Positions 36,801 through 45,092 of a stretch of 64,000 bases of DNA are shown in pieces (position 1 is the first letter of the stretch; every line of letters starts with the position of its first letter). The notes under the pieces were generated by a model, which was not told the origin of the DNA, searched no databases, and saw only the letters and a program-made list of their open reading frames with translations. The stretch is from an uncultured SAR116 cluster alpha proteobacterium (GTDB lineage Bacteria; Pseudomonadota; Alphaproteobacteria; Puniceispirillales; Marisalimonadaceae), in NCBI GenBank assembly GCA_902590245.1, contig CACIWG010000004.1:20655-84654 (forward strand). The letters run 5' to 3'. Made by a program: the position numbers and the translations under genes.

Positions 36801-36983
36801 TTCAACATCATCAGGTGAAGCTCCAGGCCAAGATACACGAACTTGAAGAATAGGTTTATCTATGTCAGGAGTCATTTGTATTGGAATTTTTTTAAGAGCA
36901 ACAATACCAAAGACTACAGTTAACATAACCAGTGCTAAAATAGCTACAGGGTTAAGTATGCAAAGCCTTATAAAGTTTTTCAT
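33849..36983 (-). CDS. RND efflux transporter, AcrB/HAE1 type
   Basis: 1044 aa, full length for an HAE1-type inner-membrane pump. It shows the N-terminal helix, two large periplasmic domains and twelve membrane helices. TM4 carries the proton-relay pair in GLAFAVGMVVDASIV. QVRVSWPGASPDDVE and LDYLPDGNRNF are typical. Such pumps export drugs, bile-like compounds or lipids with an adaptor and TolC. The adaptor gene overlaps by 4 nt; no TolC gene is present. The substrate cannot be predicted. Confidence 0.93.
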   Translation of the reverse strand: MKNFIRLCILNPVAILALVMLTVVFGIVALKKIPIQMTPDIDKPILQVRVSWPGASPDDVEREIITRLERSISSLSGVEKIESDSRYGSGRVTLTYNIGENIDNATIKLLNRISTINGLPEEATKPVVRTSNSEDSPISRLVLIKTKDSKVGEMTTLGDLVEFEIIENVSRIEGVSEVTFRGGSKKELKISVDMQKLANFGININSLVNSLKNSSAQLTVGELIEGKRTYTLRAEAIAYTPESAQNIIIKTDNSSSTSSTSVKLGDVANIFISYKNPTSFRRINGEDAITFAVLREPGANVVKTMELLNKEIESLNKTNLNNKGLELYNVYDETIYINNAIDLVQQNIIIGGILAICVLMIFLRNLRPTLIIMFAIPVSVVGTFVMISSLGLSINVISLAGLAFAVGMVVDASIVSQENIYRLNQSGLNSEKASLNGALQVWKPILGSALTTVVVFIPVLMVDLPVGQLFRDIAVAISVSVVISVLVSLTLIPTMANISLRRNKLDQDKIFKIPVIDNLANNFKTWILKYIEWSLETSKRGLTVIFSIILISFIFVFSFIPPLDYLPDGNRNFVFARIIVPPGYNKEATLEIARAMEKSAQPLWEKKIDVEGEKPKISRFFFVAYSGGAFAGAATENAKRVKEILPILTNPVRAQPGARAFAQQASLFGRSVGGSRSIRVNITGPSLKQIKPVSQNLFRDIRKEFPPSDGHQVRSIPTLNNDAPQVIIKPNNLKLSEYGISAREFATVLDVYNDGLRVSEVPFEGRLIDMTLLSSKRNFNKIDDLENFSFVTNSGENITLSQVADLEIVGLPNQIKRLSGKRVLSIQLRPNEDISLEESIKILDDKLIKPLNSKLPKGVFVNISGAASELERTWNSMQQNVFIAVFVIFILLTILMKSFTLPLIVLVIVPSAAVGGILALIIINLFIKQPLDMLTMLGFIILTGVVVNNSILMVEQTVWHKKYENLTLKSCIIEATKNRIRPIFMSTLTSLFGLTPLLLFPGAGSELYRGIGAVIFGGLTMSTLLTFFMIPPLLMIALKYKKSN

Positions 36984-38098
36984 TTTTTGTTTTTCTTAAT
37001 TTTTACAGATTGATTCGGTCTAATATTTTCATTACCTTTGATAACAACTAAATCGCCCTCATTTACTCCAGATTTTATTTCAATTTGATCTTTAAATGAT
37101 TGTCCAAGAGTAACAGTTTTTCTTTTAACTTTATTTTTCTCAACTATGTAAACTAATTTTTCAATCCCATCTGCAATTAAGCCATCTTTAGGTATAATTA
37201 ATCTAGATTTACCATTATTTATCGGAACTCTTAATTCAATTCGTTTGTTTGGAAAATTAAATTCTATTGGAAGAGATTTTGGTAATTTAATTTTCAATAA
37301 TCTAGATCCAGTTTTTATATTTTCTGATGCAATTATAGCTCTGATTTTAGAATTTAAAATTTTATCATTAATTATAATCTGTACAGGAAAATCTGGCTTT
37401 AACTTTGAGGCTAAATCTGATCTTAAGGATGTCTCTATTTCATTATTTGTTGGATCTAATATTGAACCAATATTTACTCCTTTATTTAAAACAGAACCCA
37501 ATTTAACATCGAATTTGATGAGATTACCATTTATAGGTGATTTAATTACCGTATTATTTAAATCATCTTTACTTGACAAAAGAAGATAAGATAATCTTTT
37601 TAAATCAAATTCAACTTTTGAAACCTGTTTATTCAAATTAATTTTCTTAATTCTCAAATCATCAAATAAATCATTCGAAATGACTTTATTTTCTATTAGA
37701 TTCAAAAATCTTTTTAGTTTATTGTTAATAATTGTTAGTTCTTCATTTAACAATTTGAGATTTTCTTTGCTGTATAAAATTTCAGCTTCATATCTAGCAA
37801 TTAGCCTTTTTATATTTTTGTTTTCTAACTCAAGAAGTTTCTGACCTTTCACAACTTCAGCACCTTCTAATACATGTATTATTTTTACCTCTTCATTGAT
37901 TTTTGAAATAAGTGAATAAGGTTCTAAAGAAATAATTCTTCCATAAGATGGTGTCAAACTATATAGTCTTGTTTTTTTAGCTTCGATTACTTCAACGGGC
38001 GTGGCTCTACTACCCCAACTTTTTTTTGGTTGTTTTTGCTGAGCATATACTTCAATTTGTACACTAATTAATAGTAAAACAAATAAAATAATTTTCAT
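36980..38098 (-). CDS. RND efflux periplasmic adaptor (membrane fusion protein)
   Basis: 372 aa. A signal peptide (1-19, cut near YAQ) has no lipobox. Lipoyl halves flank a helical hairpin rich in Leu, Lys and Asn (about 95-185), with KSPINGNLIKFDVKLGSVL after it. A beta-barrel and membrane-proximal domain follow, with GVNEGDLVVIKGNENIRP near the end. It links the pump to an outer-membrane TolC channel. Its stop overlaps the pump start by 4 nt (ATGA). Confidence 0.92.
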   Translation of the reverse strand: MKIILFVLLLISVQIEVYAQQKQPKKSWGSRATPVEVIEAKKTRLYSLTPSYGRIISLEPYSLISKINEEVKIIHVLEGAEVVKGQKLLELENKNIKRLIARYEAEILYSKENLKLLNEELTIINNKLKRFLNLIENKVISNDLFDDLRIKKINLNKQVSKVEFDLKRLSYLLLSSKDDLNNTVIKSPINGNLIKFDVKLGSVLNKGVNIGSILDPTNNEIETSLRSDLASKLKPDFPVQIIINDKILNSKIRAIIASENIKTGSRLLKIKLPKSLPIEFNFPNKRIELRVPINNGKSRLIIPKDGLIADGIEKLVYIVEKNKVKRKTVTLGQSFKDQIEIKSGVNEGDLVVIKGNENIRPNQSVKIKKNKK

Positions 38099-38116
38099 AA
38101 ATAGTAGATATGTATG

Positions 38117-39721
38117 TTAAACTTGTGGTCCAAATTTTACTAAATTTTTTCCATCTTCGCTATCACAAAATTGATCAAAATTGGCAATAAATAATTTAGC
38201 TAATTCTGTAGCTTTATTTTCCCAAGCTATATTTGAATCCCAACTTTTTCTGGGATCGAATATCTCAAAATCAATGTCATTTAATTCTGTCGGCACTTCT
38301 AAATTAAAAATTGGAATATTAGTTGTTGGTACATTATCGATTTTGTCATTTAAAATATTATCAATGATTGAACGAGTATTTTTTAAAGAAATTCTTTCAC
38401 CTCTACCATTCCAACCAGTATTAACAAGATATGCTTTGGAATTATTCATTTTCATTCTTTTTGATAGTACTTCAGCATATTTTGTTGGATGTAAAGTTAA
38501 AAAAGCAGCACCAAAACAGGCAGAAAAAGTTGGAGTTGGCTTATCAACACCTCTTTCAGTACCAGCTAATTTTGCTGTAAAACCCGATAAGAAATGATAT
38601 TGAGCCTCTTCATTACTCAATATAGATACAGCTGGCAAAACGCCAAATGCATCTGCGGTTAAGAAAATAACTTTATTTGCATGACCACCTTTTGAAATTG
38701 GTTGAACAATATTATCGATGTGATAAATCGGATAAGATACTCTGGTATTTTCAGTCAGAGATATATCATCATAGTCTACTTTACCATTATCATTAACTAT
38801 TACATTTTCTAAAAGAGCATCTTTTTTTATAGCTTTAAAAATATCAGGTTCTTTTTTAGGATCTAAATTAACTGTTTTGGCATAACAGCCCCCTTCAAAA
38901 TTAAATATTCCATCGTCATCCCAACCATGTTCATCATCGCCAATTAAGCTTCTTTTTGGGTCTGTAGATAACGTTGTTTTTCCAGTTCCTGATAATCCAA
39001 AAAACAAAGCAACTGTATCATCGTTAATACCTTTATTTGCAGAGCAATGCATTGAAGCTATACCTTTTTGAGGTAACAAATAATTCATGACGGCAAACAT
39101 ACCCTTTTTCATCTCACCTCCATACCAAGTACCACCAATAAGTTGCATCCTTTCGGTTAGGTTGAAGGCTATAAATGTTTCAGAATTCATATTATGTTTT
39201 TTAAATTCTTTATTACTAGTCTTAGATCCATTAATTACATGGAAATCTGGAACAAAATTTTTAAGTTCTTCTTCAGACGGTCTAATAAACATATTTTTAA
39301 CAAAATGAGCTTGCCAAGCTACTTCCATTACAAATCTAACTTTTAAACATGTATTTTTGTTAGCACCACAAAAAGCATCAATTACATACAATTTTTTATT
39401 TGATAATTGGTTTGTTACATTAGTTTTTAAGTTGTTCCAAACTTCTTGTGAAATTGGTTTATTATCATTTTTTCTATCACTTGACGTCCACCAAAAGTTA
39501 TCTTCTGTGGTTTTGTCTTTAACTATATATTTATCTTTAGGAGATCTGCCAGTATAAATTCCAGTTTTGACATTCAATGCCCCATATTCTGTTTTTTGAG
39601 ATTTTTCGTAACCACTTAATTCTGGAAGAGTTTCCTCTTCGTATAATTTATCGAATGAAGGATTATAAATTATTTCAATAGGATCAATTATACCTATTTG
39701 TTTTAGTTGATCAGAAATCAT
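38117..39721 (-). CDS. pckA: Phosphoenolpyruvate carboxykinase (ATP)
   Basis: 534 aa from the ATG at 39721; a longer frame to 39772 would add 17 residues unlike the family. It converts oxaloacetate and ATP to PEP and CO2, the entry to gluconeogenesis. [15 protein letters not shown] lies near the N-terminus, the P-loop is [11 protein letters not shown] and the metal-binding block is GDDEHGWDD. It follows nothing closely and diverges from the UbiH-like gene. Succinyl-CoA from the propionate genes would feed this step through the TCA cycle. Confidence 0.96.
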   Translation of the reverse strand: MISDQLKQIGIIDPIEIIYNPSFDKLYEEETLPELSGYEKSQKTEYGALNVKTGIYTGRSPKDKYIVKDKTTEDNFWWTSSDRKNDNKPISQEVWNNLKTNVTNQLSNKKLYVIDAFCGANKNTCLKVRFVMEVAWQAHFVKNMFIRPSEEELKNFVPDFHVINGSKTSNKEFKKHNMNSETFIAFNLTERMQLIGGTWYGGEMKKGMFAVMNYLLPQKGIASMHCSANKGINDDTVALFFGLSGTGKTTLSTDPKRSLIGDDEHGWDDDGIFNFEGGCYAKTVNLDPKKEPDIFKAIKKDALLENVIVNDNGKVDYDDISLTENTRVSYPIYHIDNIVQPISKGGHANKVIFLTADAFGVLPAVSILSNEEAQYHFLSGFTAKLAGTERGVDKPTPTFSACFGAAFLTLHPTKYAEVLSKRMKMNNSKAYLVNTGWNGRGERISLKNTRSIIDNILNDKIDNVPTTNIPIFNLEVPTELNDIDFEIFDPRKSWDSNIAWENKATELAKLFIANFDQFCDSEDGKNLVKFGPQV

Positions 39722-39731
39722 TCTTTGTATT

Positions 39732-39748
39732 TGTAACAATATGTAACA
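39732..39748. promoter_or_regulatory. Direct repeat TGTAACA x2 before pckA
   Basis: TGTAACA occurs at 39732-39738 and 39742-39748, a 10-bp period, 11-27 nt before the pckA ATG. Spacing of one helix turn is typical of tandem regulator half-sites. It could also be chance or a leader element. Confidence 0.3.
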
Positions 39749-39854
39749 GTTTAAAAAAAGACAATTTAACAATTATTTATTTATTGCCAAGAAAAAAATA
39801 CAAAAAATTCTACTTTTTTATGTTTATTTTAAATTAATTATTTAAGTTAGTTAA

Positions 39855-40949
39855 ATGAAAAAGATTTTAATAATCGGAAATAGTTTATCTGCATGGTCTG
39901 TTGCAAGTGCATTTATAAATAAAAAAGTTAATATTTCAATAATTGGAAAGAAGAGTAACACATTTGGAGCACAACAATTATCTCCTAATGGTTTCAGAGC
40001 CTTAAAAAAATTAATTCAAAATGATGATGTCAAAAACATTGTGTATGAAATAATTAAGTTTCAAATAGATAGTTATTGCAATAATGAAACTAGAAACCTC
40101 AAAAATTTTTATTTTAATGAATTTGATTTAAAATATTTTTCTGTAAGCAGAGAAATGCTAATTAATTTTTTAATAAAAAATGTAAAAAATAACATCCAAA
40201 TAAATGAAATAAATAAATCTTGTGTTGCCATAATTCATGGAGAATCAGGAAAGCTTGAAATTTTAACGGATGATAATGAGTATATATCAGCCGATATAAT
40301 AATTGGTTGCGATGGAGTTAATGGAATTACTCGAAAATATGTAAGTGGCACTACTAACATAGTCAAAAAACAAGTTTTTCGAGGAATATCAAATGATAAA
40401 AAACAATTATTATTAAAACAAAAAACGATTGAATTAAATTTTTCAAATTATGGACATTTTGTTTCTTATCCATTTATTAACAATAACAAAACATATATTA
40501 ATTATGTTTTTATCCCTAATAGACTTTTTCAAAACTCAAATGAAATATTAGATAAACTAAAAAGTATTTCAAAATTTTCCCAAATAGATTGGAATGGTGG
40601 GCATTTTTATTTTTACGAAGATGAAATTCAAACAATTCACAAAAATAATGTTTTGCTATTTGGAGACGCCGGATTTTCTTTTGAACCCCATTTAGCTCAA
40701 GTAGGAAATAATATAATTGAAGATGCAAGTTATCTAAAATTCTTAGTTGAAAATACTAATTCTTATGATGAAATTTTTGAAAATTTCTCAAGAAATACCT
40801 GCGAAAAAAAGAGAAAACTTAAATCTATTTCAAATATAGTTGGAATTTCTTTTGGAATTAACACCTTTACAAAATTAAGAAATAGTTTAGTTTCGAATCT
40901 TCCAGATCAACTAATATGTAATTTTCTTAAAAAAGTTTGGTATGATTAG
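39855..40949 (+). CDS. Divergent UbiH-like FAD-dependent monooxygenase
   Basis: 364 aa. The order of motifs matches the UbiH/PHBH group: N-terminal dinucleotide fold, a GCDGVNGITRK block (DG motif) and, near residue 270, GDAGFSFEPHLAQVGNN in place of the usual GDAAH-P-QG. The Rossmann loop reads GNSLSA and lacks the third glycine of GxGxxG. A ubiquinone ring hydroxylase is possible, but a diverged paralogue with another aromatic substrate is equally likely. It overlaps the glutathione peroxidase gene by 8 nt. Confidence 0.75.
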   Translation: MKKILIIGNSLSAWSVASAFINKKVNISIIGKKSNTFGAQQLSPNGFRALKKLIQNDDVKNIVYEIIKFQIDSYCNNETRNLKNFYFNEFDLKYFSVSREMLINFLIKNVKNNIQINEINKSCVAIIHGESGKLEILTDDNEYISADIIIGCDGVNGITRKYVSGTTNIVKKQVFRGISNDKKQLLLKQKTIELNFSNYGHFVSYPFINNNKTYINYVFIPNRLFQNSNEILDKLKSISKFSQIDWNGGHFYFYEDEIQTIHKNNVLLFGDAGFSFEPHLAQVGNNIIEDASYLKFLVENTNSYDEIFENFSRNTCEKKRKLKSISNIVGISFGINTFTKLRNSLVSNLPDQLICNFLKKVWYD

Positions 40950-41481
40950 TAAAAGTTCTTTAATTATGATATTTACTCTTTTTATGAGTATTTCATTTCC
41001 TGCAAAATCTGATTTTTTTGATTTAAGCTTTGAAAGTATTGATGGAAATATAATTTCGTTAAAAGAATTTAAAAATAAACCAATAGTAATTGTAAATTCA
41101 GCATCATTTTGTGGTTTTACTTATCAATATGAACAATTAGAAAACCTTTATCAAAGATTTAAAAAAAAGGGGCTTGTTATAATAGCAATTCCATCTAATG
41201 ATTTTGGAGGACAAGAATTTAAAGACAACAAAAAGGTAAAAGAATTCTGTGAAGTAAACTTTAATATTTCCTTTCCTATTACTTCCATAACCAAAGTTAA
41301 GGGAAAAAATAAACATCCTTTTTTTAAATGGGTTGAAAAAGAGGCTGGATATTTATCTCTTCCTAAATGGAATTTTTATAAATATTTAATTGATAAAAAT
41401 GGAAAATTATCATCATGGTTTTCAAGTGTAACTAAACCATCATCAGAAAAGTTTTTAGATGAATTAAATAAAATTATTTAA
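40942..41481 (+). CDS. Glutathione peroxidase family protein, exported
   Basis: 179 aa. A signal peptide (about 1-22, SFPAKS) precedes a thioredoxin-like fold. The peroxidatic residue is Cys57 in NSASFCGFTYQYEQL; a cysteine stands where animal enzymes have selenocysteine. IPSNDFGGQE and KWNFYKYLID supply the Gln and Trp of the catalytic tetrad. It likely reduces peroxides outside the cytoplasm with thioredoxin- or glutathione-type partners. It ends at a strong hairpin terminator. Confidence 0.92.
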   Translation: MISKSSLIMIFTLFMSISFPAKSDFFDLSFESIDGNIISLKEFKNKPIVIVNSASFCGFTYQYEQLENLYQRFKKKGLVIIAIPSNDFGGQEFKDNKKVKEFCEVNFNISFPITSITKVKGKNKHPFFKWVEKEAGYLSLPKWNFYKYLIDKNGKLSSWFSSVTKPSSEKFLDELNKII

Positions 41482-41514
41482 AATAAAACCCGTCAAAAAG
41501 ATGGGTTTTATTTT
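41480..41514. terminator. Bidirectional intrinsic terminator between gpx and the Bax-inhibitor gene
   Basis: A perfect 12-bp stem, AAATAAAACCC plus one flanking A (41480-41491) against GGGTTTTATTTT (41503-41514), with an 11-nt loop. The A-rich left arm and T-rich right arm let it work in both directions for two convergent genes. It is the only clear intrinsic terminator I found in the window. Confidence 0.85.
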
Positions 41515-41522
41515 GAAAATTA

Positions 41523-42251
41523 TTACTCACGATTACCTAGTAAAGACAATAAAAACTGAAACATTAAAATAAAATCTAAATAGAGAGTTAGTGCACCTAT
41601 TATAGATTTTTTTCCTGCTGTTTCACTATCATCAGCACTATAGTACATATTCTTTATTTTCTGAGTATCATAGGCTGTAAGGCCTGCAAATATTAATACA
41701 CCTATAATTGAAATCATAAAATCTAAACCTGAAGAAGCTAAGAAGATATTTACAATTTGAGCAATTATGAGCCCGAAAACTCCCATAATAAGAAATGACC
41801 CAAGTCCACTCAGAGATTTTTTGGTAGTATATCCATATATTGATAAACCAGCAAAAGATGCAGCAGTTATAAAGAATACTCTTACAACTGATTCACCTGT
41901 ATAGACTAGTAATAGCGATGATAGAGATAACCCCATTAGACCTGCATATATGTAGAATAGATTTCTAGCCTTTGCAGAGCTTATACTTTGTAATTTTGCT
42001 GAAATGTAAAATACCATTCCAAGTGGTGCTAATATAACCACCCATTTCAGAGGGCTTAAAAAGAAAAGTTCTCCAATTGGAGTTAATTGACCATTAGAAA
42101 CAGATAGAAAGTTTAATCCTAATGCCAATAAACCTGTTAATGCAAGTGCTGTAGTCATATGATTATACACACCAAGCATGTACGATCTTAAGCCTACATC
42201 AATTTGAGCAGCTTGCGCCTGAGAACTCGACATAAAACGATTATCATTCAT
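41523..42251 (-). CDS. Bax inhibitor-1/YccA-family membrane protein
   Basis: 242 aa with seven hydrophobic helices after a 20-residue polar N-terminus. GVYNHMTTALALTG near the start and GALTLYLDFILMFQFLL at the end are typical, as is AGLTAYDTQKIK. The family includes E. coli YbhL/YccA, which binds the protease FtsH, and calcium-leak channels. Role here is unknown. It has a good sigma70-type promoter and AAAGGA before its ATG, and ends at a bidirectional terminator, so it is a single-gene unit. Confidence 0.93.
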   Translation of the reverse strand: MNDNRFMSSSQAQAAQIDVGLRSYMLGVYNHMTTALALTGLLALGLNFLSVSNGQLTPIGELFFLSPLKWVVILAPLGMVFYISAKLQSISSAKARNLFYIYAGLMGLSLSSLLLVYTGESVVRVFFITAASFAGLSIYGYTTKKSLSGLGSFLIMGVFGLIIAQIVNIFLASSGLDFMISIIGVLIFAGLTAYDTQKIKNMYYSADDSETAGKKSIIGALTLYLDFILMFQFLLSLLGNRE

Positions 42252-42279
42252 AATTTATCCTTTTAGTTTGTTTTTTTAT

Positions 42280-42308
42280 AATATAGTTACTAAAGTTTAT
42301 GAAAGCAA
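42280..42308 (-). promoter_or_regulatory. Sigma70-type promoter of the Bax-inhibitor gene
   Basis: Read on the minus strand, TTGCTT (42308-42303) and TATATT (42285-42280) are separated by exactly 17 nt. The expected start of transcription lies about 20 nt before the ATG at 42251, after which AAAGGA gives a ribosome site. Confidence 0.6.
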
Positions 42309-42350
42309 GAAGATCATGTGCCAAAAATATTAATAAATTTAGATTAAATT

Positions 42351-43433
42351 TTAATGAACTGGAGATAAAAGAGATTTTTTTCTTTTTTCGGTTTTAGATT
42401 TAAGTTGACCGCAAGCTGCTAATATATCTTCACCTCTTGTTGTTCTTATTGGAGTAGGATAGCCAGCTTTCATGACAATATTGGAAAAAAGTTTAATTTT
42501 TTCTGAAGTAGATGTCTCATAAAAAGTTCCAGGCCATGGATTGAAAGGAATTAAATTAATTTTTGAAGGTATTCCTTTTATTAAACTTACTAAATTGATA
42601 GCGTCTTCTTTTCTGTCATTGACATCTTTTAACATTACATATTCCCAAGTTATTCTTCTGGAATTAGATAAACTAGGGTATTTTTTACAAGCTTGTATTA
42701 AAGTTGAAATATTATATTTCTTATTTATAGGAACTAATTCATCTCTAAGCTTGTCGTTAACTGCATGAAGTGAAATGGCTAAATTTACGTCAAGATCTTT
42801 TCCACATTCTTCAATCATTGGCACTATGCCCGATGTAGACATTGTTATCCTTCTTTTTGAAATACATAAGCCATTTGAAGACATAACTATCTTCAAAGCT
42901 TTTTTTACATTTTCATAGTTAAGTAAAGGTTCACCCATTCCCATCATAACTAGATTAGTTACTTTCCTATCTGTCTTACCCATAGGCCAATCATTTAGAT
43001 GATCAATGACAGTAAAAATTTGACCTAAAATTTCAGAAGTAGTTAAGTTTCTAACTAATTTTTGAGTACCAGTATTACAAAATGTACAATTCAATGTACA
43101 CCCAACTTGGCTAGAGATACAAATTGTTCCACGCTTACCTTGTGGAATAAAAACCGTCTCAATTAAACTTTTATCATCCATTTCTAATAACCATTTAATA
43201 GTTCCATCCTTACTTATATGAATATTGTTTATTTTTGGCCTATAAATAAAAGAACAATCATCTAACAATTTTCTTGTATTTTTATCTAAATTTGTCATTT
43301 CTTGAAAACTAGTTTTTCCAAAACAATATATCCAATTCCAAATTTGTTTAGCTTTAAAAGATTTTAAATCTAAATCTAAACAGAATTTTTCTAATTCTAA
43401 CAAAGATAAATCAGTGATGTTTTGACTTTTCAT
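42351..43433 (-). CDS. rlmN: 23S rRNA/tRNA adenine C2-methyltransferase
   Basis: 360 aa radical-SAM enzyme that makes m2A2503 in 23S rRNA and m2A37 in some tRNAs. The cluster cysteines are C112, C116 and C119 (GCTLNCTFC). The C-terminal GEDILAACGQL supplies the methyl-carrying cysteine. MGMGEPLLNYENV is also diagnostic. It lies 6 nt after the IalB-family gene; the set ialB-rlmN-argG recurs in alphaproteobacteria. Confidence 0.96.
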   Translation of the reverse strand: MKSQNITDLSLLELEKFCLDLDLKSFKAKQIWNWIYCFGKTSFQEMTNLDKNTRKLLDDCSFIYRPKINNIHISKDGTIKWLLEMDDKSLIETVFIPQGKRGTICISSQVGCTLNCTFCNTGTQKLVRNLTTSEILGQIFTVIDHLNDWPMGKTDRKVTNLVMMGMGEPLLNYENVKKALKIVMSSNGLCISKRRITMSTSGIVPMIEECGKDLDVNLAISLHAVNDKLRDELVPINKKYNISTLIQACKKYPSLSNSRRITWEYVMLKDVNDRKEDAINLVSLIKGIPSKINLIPFNPWPGTFYETSTSEKIKLFSNIVMKAGYPTPIRTTRGEDILAACGQLKSKTEKRKKSLLSPVH

Positions 43434-43439
43434 AAAAGC

Positions 43440-43952
43440 TTAAGAACAATTTTTATCTATTAGTGATAGTGCTTTTGTGAAACCACTTAGGGAATAATGA
43501 TCTGTAATTGTATTACCAGGAGATGAAGTTCCTTCAATAATTAACTTATTTCCCTTTTTCATTTTTCTAACTAATATTTTATCAACTTTTGGGGATTCTG
43601 ACCAAGCTCTATCATCAATCGGGAAAAGTAGAGTAGTATTTTTATCTATCGTAAATTTAACTTTAGTATTTTTTTTATAATTAAATCCTGCAACAACTGA
43701 AATCTCATGACTAGACCCATTTTTTATGTTTGTAACAAAAACATATGTCTTGCCTCTATTACTTTTATTGTATTTACCTGAAGACTTAAGTGGCTCAGAC
43801 GCTATAAAACAAGTTTTACCATTTTTTTCTTTATTAGAGTAGGCTGTCCAATCTTTGTGTGTACCAATAAATTTAGTTTTAGCTAGAGGATTTTTGACTA
43901 AAGAAATTATTAAAATTGTAGATAGTAGAAATTTGTATAACATATTAGACAT
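43440..43952 (-). CDS. Invasion-associated locus B (IalB) family protein
   Basis: About 170 aa from the ATG at 43952; a TTG at 43964 or an ATG at 43943 are alternatives. Residues from MLYKFLLSTILIISLV form a signal peptide, so the product is periplasmic. A conserved Trp (DWTAYS), paired cysteines (GKTCFIAS and DKNCS at the very end) and DDRAWSES match the IalB family. Despite the name, family members occur in many harmless alphaproteobacteria. Gene order before rlmN supports the call. Confidence 0.8.
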   Translation of the reverse strand: MSNMLYKFLLSTILIISLVKNPLAKTKFIGTHKDWTAYSNKEKNGKTCFIASEPLKSSGKYNKSNRGKTYVFVTNIKNGSSHEISVVAGFNYKKNTKVKFTIDKNTTLLFPIDDRAWSESPKVDKILVRKMKKGNKLIIEGTSSPGNTITDHYSLSGFTKALSLIDKNCS

Positions 43953-44412
43953 TGCTGAAAACAATATAATAATAAATCATTAATGTTACAACCACTACTG
44001 TTAAAAATCTTCTGAGTCGAATATACCAATTAAAATAAAATTTATGTGAAAATAAATTTTCATCTAAAATTTGACAAAGTAAAAAACCAATCACAAGAAA
44101 AATAATATTTAAATAACTCGAAACTATAACTGTTACAATAGCAAAAGAGAAAGGAATAATTGATAATGCTGGTAACAAATAACTTAGGTTTGAGTTATTT
44201 TTATTAAGGGCATTAATTGACACTCCCCAATAAACACCACTGAGGAAAGATAGTATAGTTATTCCGTACCAAATAGTGAAATTGATGGGTTTAATTTCAA
44301 AAAAATTTATTAAACCATATTTTTCGATTAACGGGAGTCCAAAAGGTATAATACCAAGCAAACCAATTATAATTGAAATATACTTAATTTTTGTATGCAT
44401 TAAATTTTTCAT
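43945..44412 (-). CDS. DUF3429 membrane protein
   Basis: 155 aa with about four to five hydrophobic helices. The central block FTIWYGITILSFLSGVYWG is the core of DUF3429, a family known from alphaproteobacteria and mitochondrial relatives, without a defined role. The predicted product is integral to the inner membrane. Its 3' end abuts or overlaps the IalB-family gene by up to 20 nt, so the two are probably co-transcribed with rlmN. Confidence 0.8.
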   Translation of the reverse strand: MKNLMHTKIKYISIIIGLLGIIPFGLPLIEKYGLINFFEIKPINFTIWYGITILSFLSGVYWGVSINALNKNNSNLSYLLPALSIIPFSFAIVTVIVSSYLNIIFLVIGFLLCQILDENLFSHKFYFNWYIRLRRFLTVVVVTLMIYYYIVFSNV

Positions 44413-44434
44413 TTAAATTTACTAATATTAACAA

Positions 44435-45082
44435 ATGAGTGACATGAACAGAAAAAAAAAAAAATTAATTGAAATATTTTTGATAACATTTTTTTTCCTG
44501 ATTTTTGTTATATTATTTCAACTTCAATCTTTTATTATAGTTTTGCTTTTTGTCACGAGTATAGTGATAAGTTATTGCTTCAAAAATGAGATAATAAAAA
44601 ACATTCTTCCTCAAAAAAAGAATTACTTTTTATATTTTATTTTTTTTGACATTTTTTTAGTCGTTTCAATGATTGCGTTATTTGGAAATGATCTTTTTGT
44701 TTATAAATTGGATTTTTCAAAATATATTTTTATATCTATTTTACTTTTGTTTTATTTATTTTTTTCAGTAATACCTCAAGAGTTAATTTTCCGATTTTTA
44801 TTCTTTCATAGATATACAAACTATTTTAACAAAAATGAAATCTTGTTAATAAATTCACTGTCATTTTCTTTATGTCATGTGATATATTTTGACATTCATA
44901 TATTTTTATTTTCTTTTTTTGGAAACTTGTTATTCACATTTAACTTCATGAAACATAAATCTTTATTATTAGTAATAAGTGAACATTTTTTAATTGGACA
45001 AACACTTATAATTTTAGGATTTTTTGATAATTTTAATTTTTCTCTTATAAAAAAACTTTATAATATAGTACTTATCAACTAA
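44435..45082 (+). CDS. CPBP-family intramembrane protease-like protein
   Basis: 215 aa, very hydrophobic, about seven helices. The CPBP (Abi/CAAX protease) motifs are [10 protein letters not shown] (motif 1, normally EExxxR), FSLCHVIYF (motif 2, FxxxH) and SEHFL (third histidine). The first of the two motif-1 glutamates is a glutamine here, which may weaken proteolysis. Family members process prenyl proteins or give bacteriocin immunity, but no bacteriocin genes are near. It precedes argG by 10 nt. Confidence 0.75.
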   Translation: MSDMNRKKKKLIEIFLITFFFLIFVILFQLQSFIIVLLFVTSIVISYCFKNEIIKNILPQKKNYFLYFIFFDIFLVVSMIALFGNDLFVYKLDFSKYIFISILLLFYLFFSVIPQELIFRFLFFHRYTNYFNKNEILLINSLSFSLCHVIYFDIHIFLFSFFGNLLFTFNFMKHKSLLLVISEHFLIGQTLIILGFFDNFNFSLIKKLYNIVLIN

Positions 45083-45092
45083 AGATATAACT

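Noticed and set aside
34138..36846. Several long plus-strand frames opposite the RND pump gene
   Set aside because: All mirror the conserved pump sequence; low stop density on the opposite strand explains them.
38181..38597. 138-codon frame opposite pckA
   Set aside because: It is antisense to strongly conserved coding sequence and shows no ribosome site or family motif.
42299..42397. Possible 32-codon gene between the Bax-inhibitor gene and rlmN
   Set aside because: It lies over the promoter of one gene and the end of the other, has no ribosome site and no recognisable product.
44435..45082. CPBP protein as bacteriocin immunity
   Set aside because: No small peptide, modification enzyme or export genes lie nearby.
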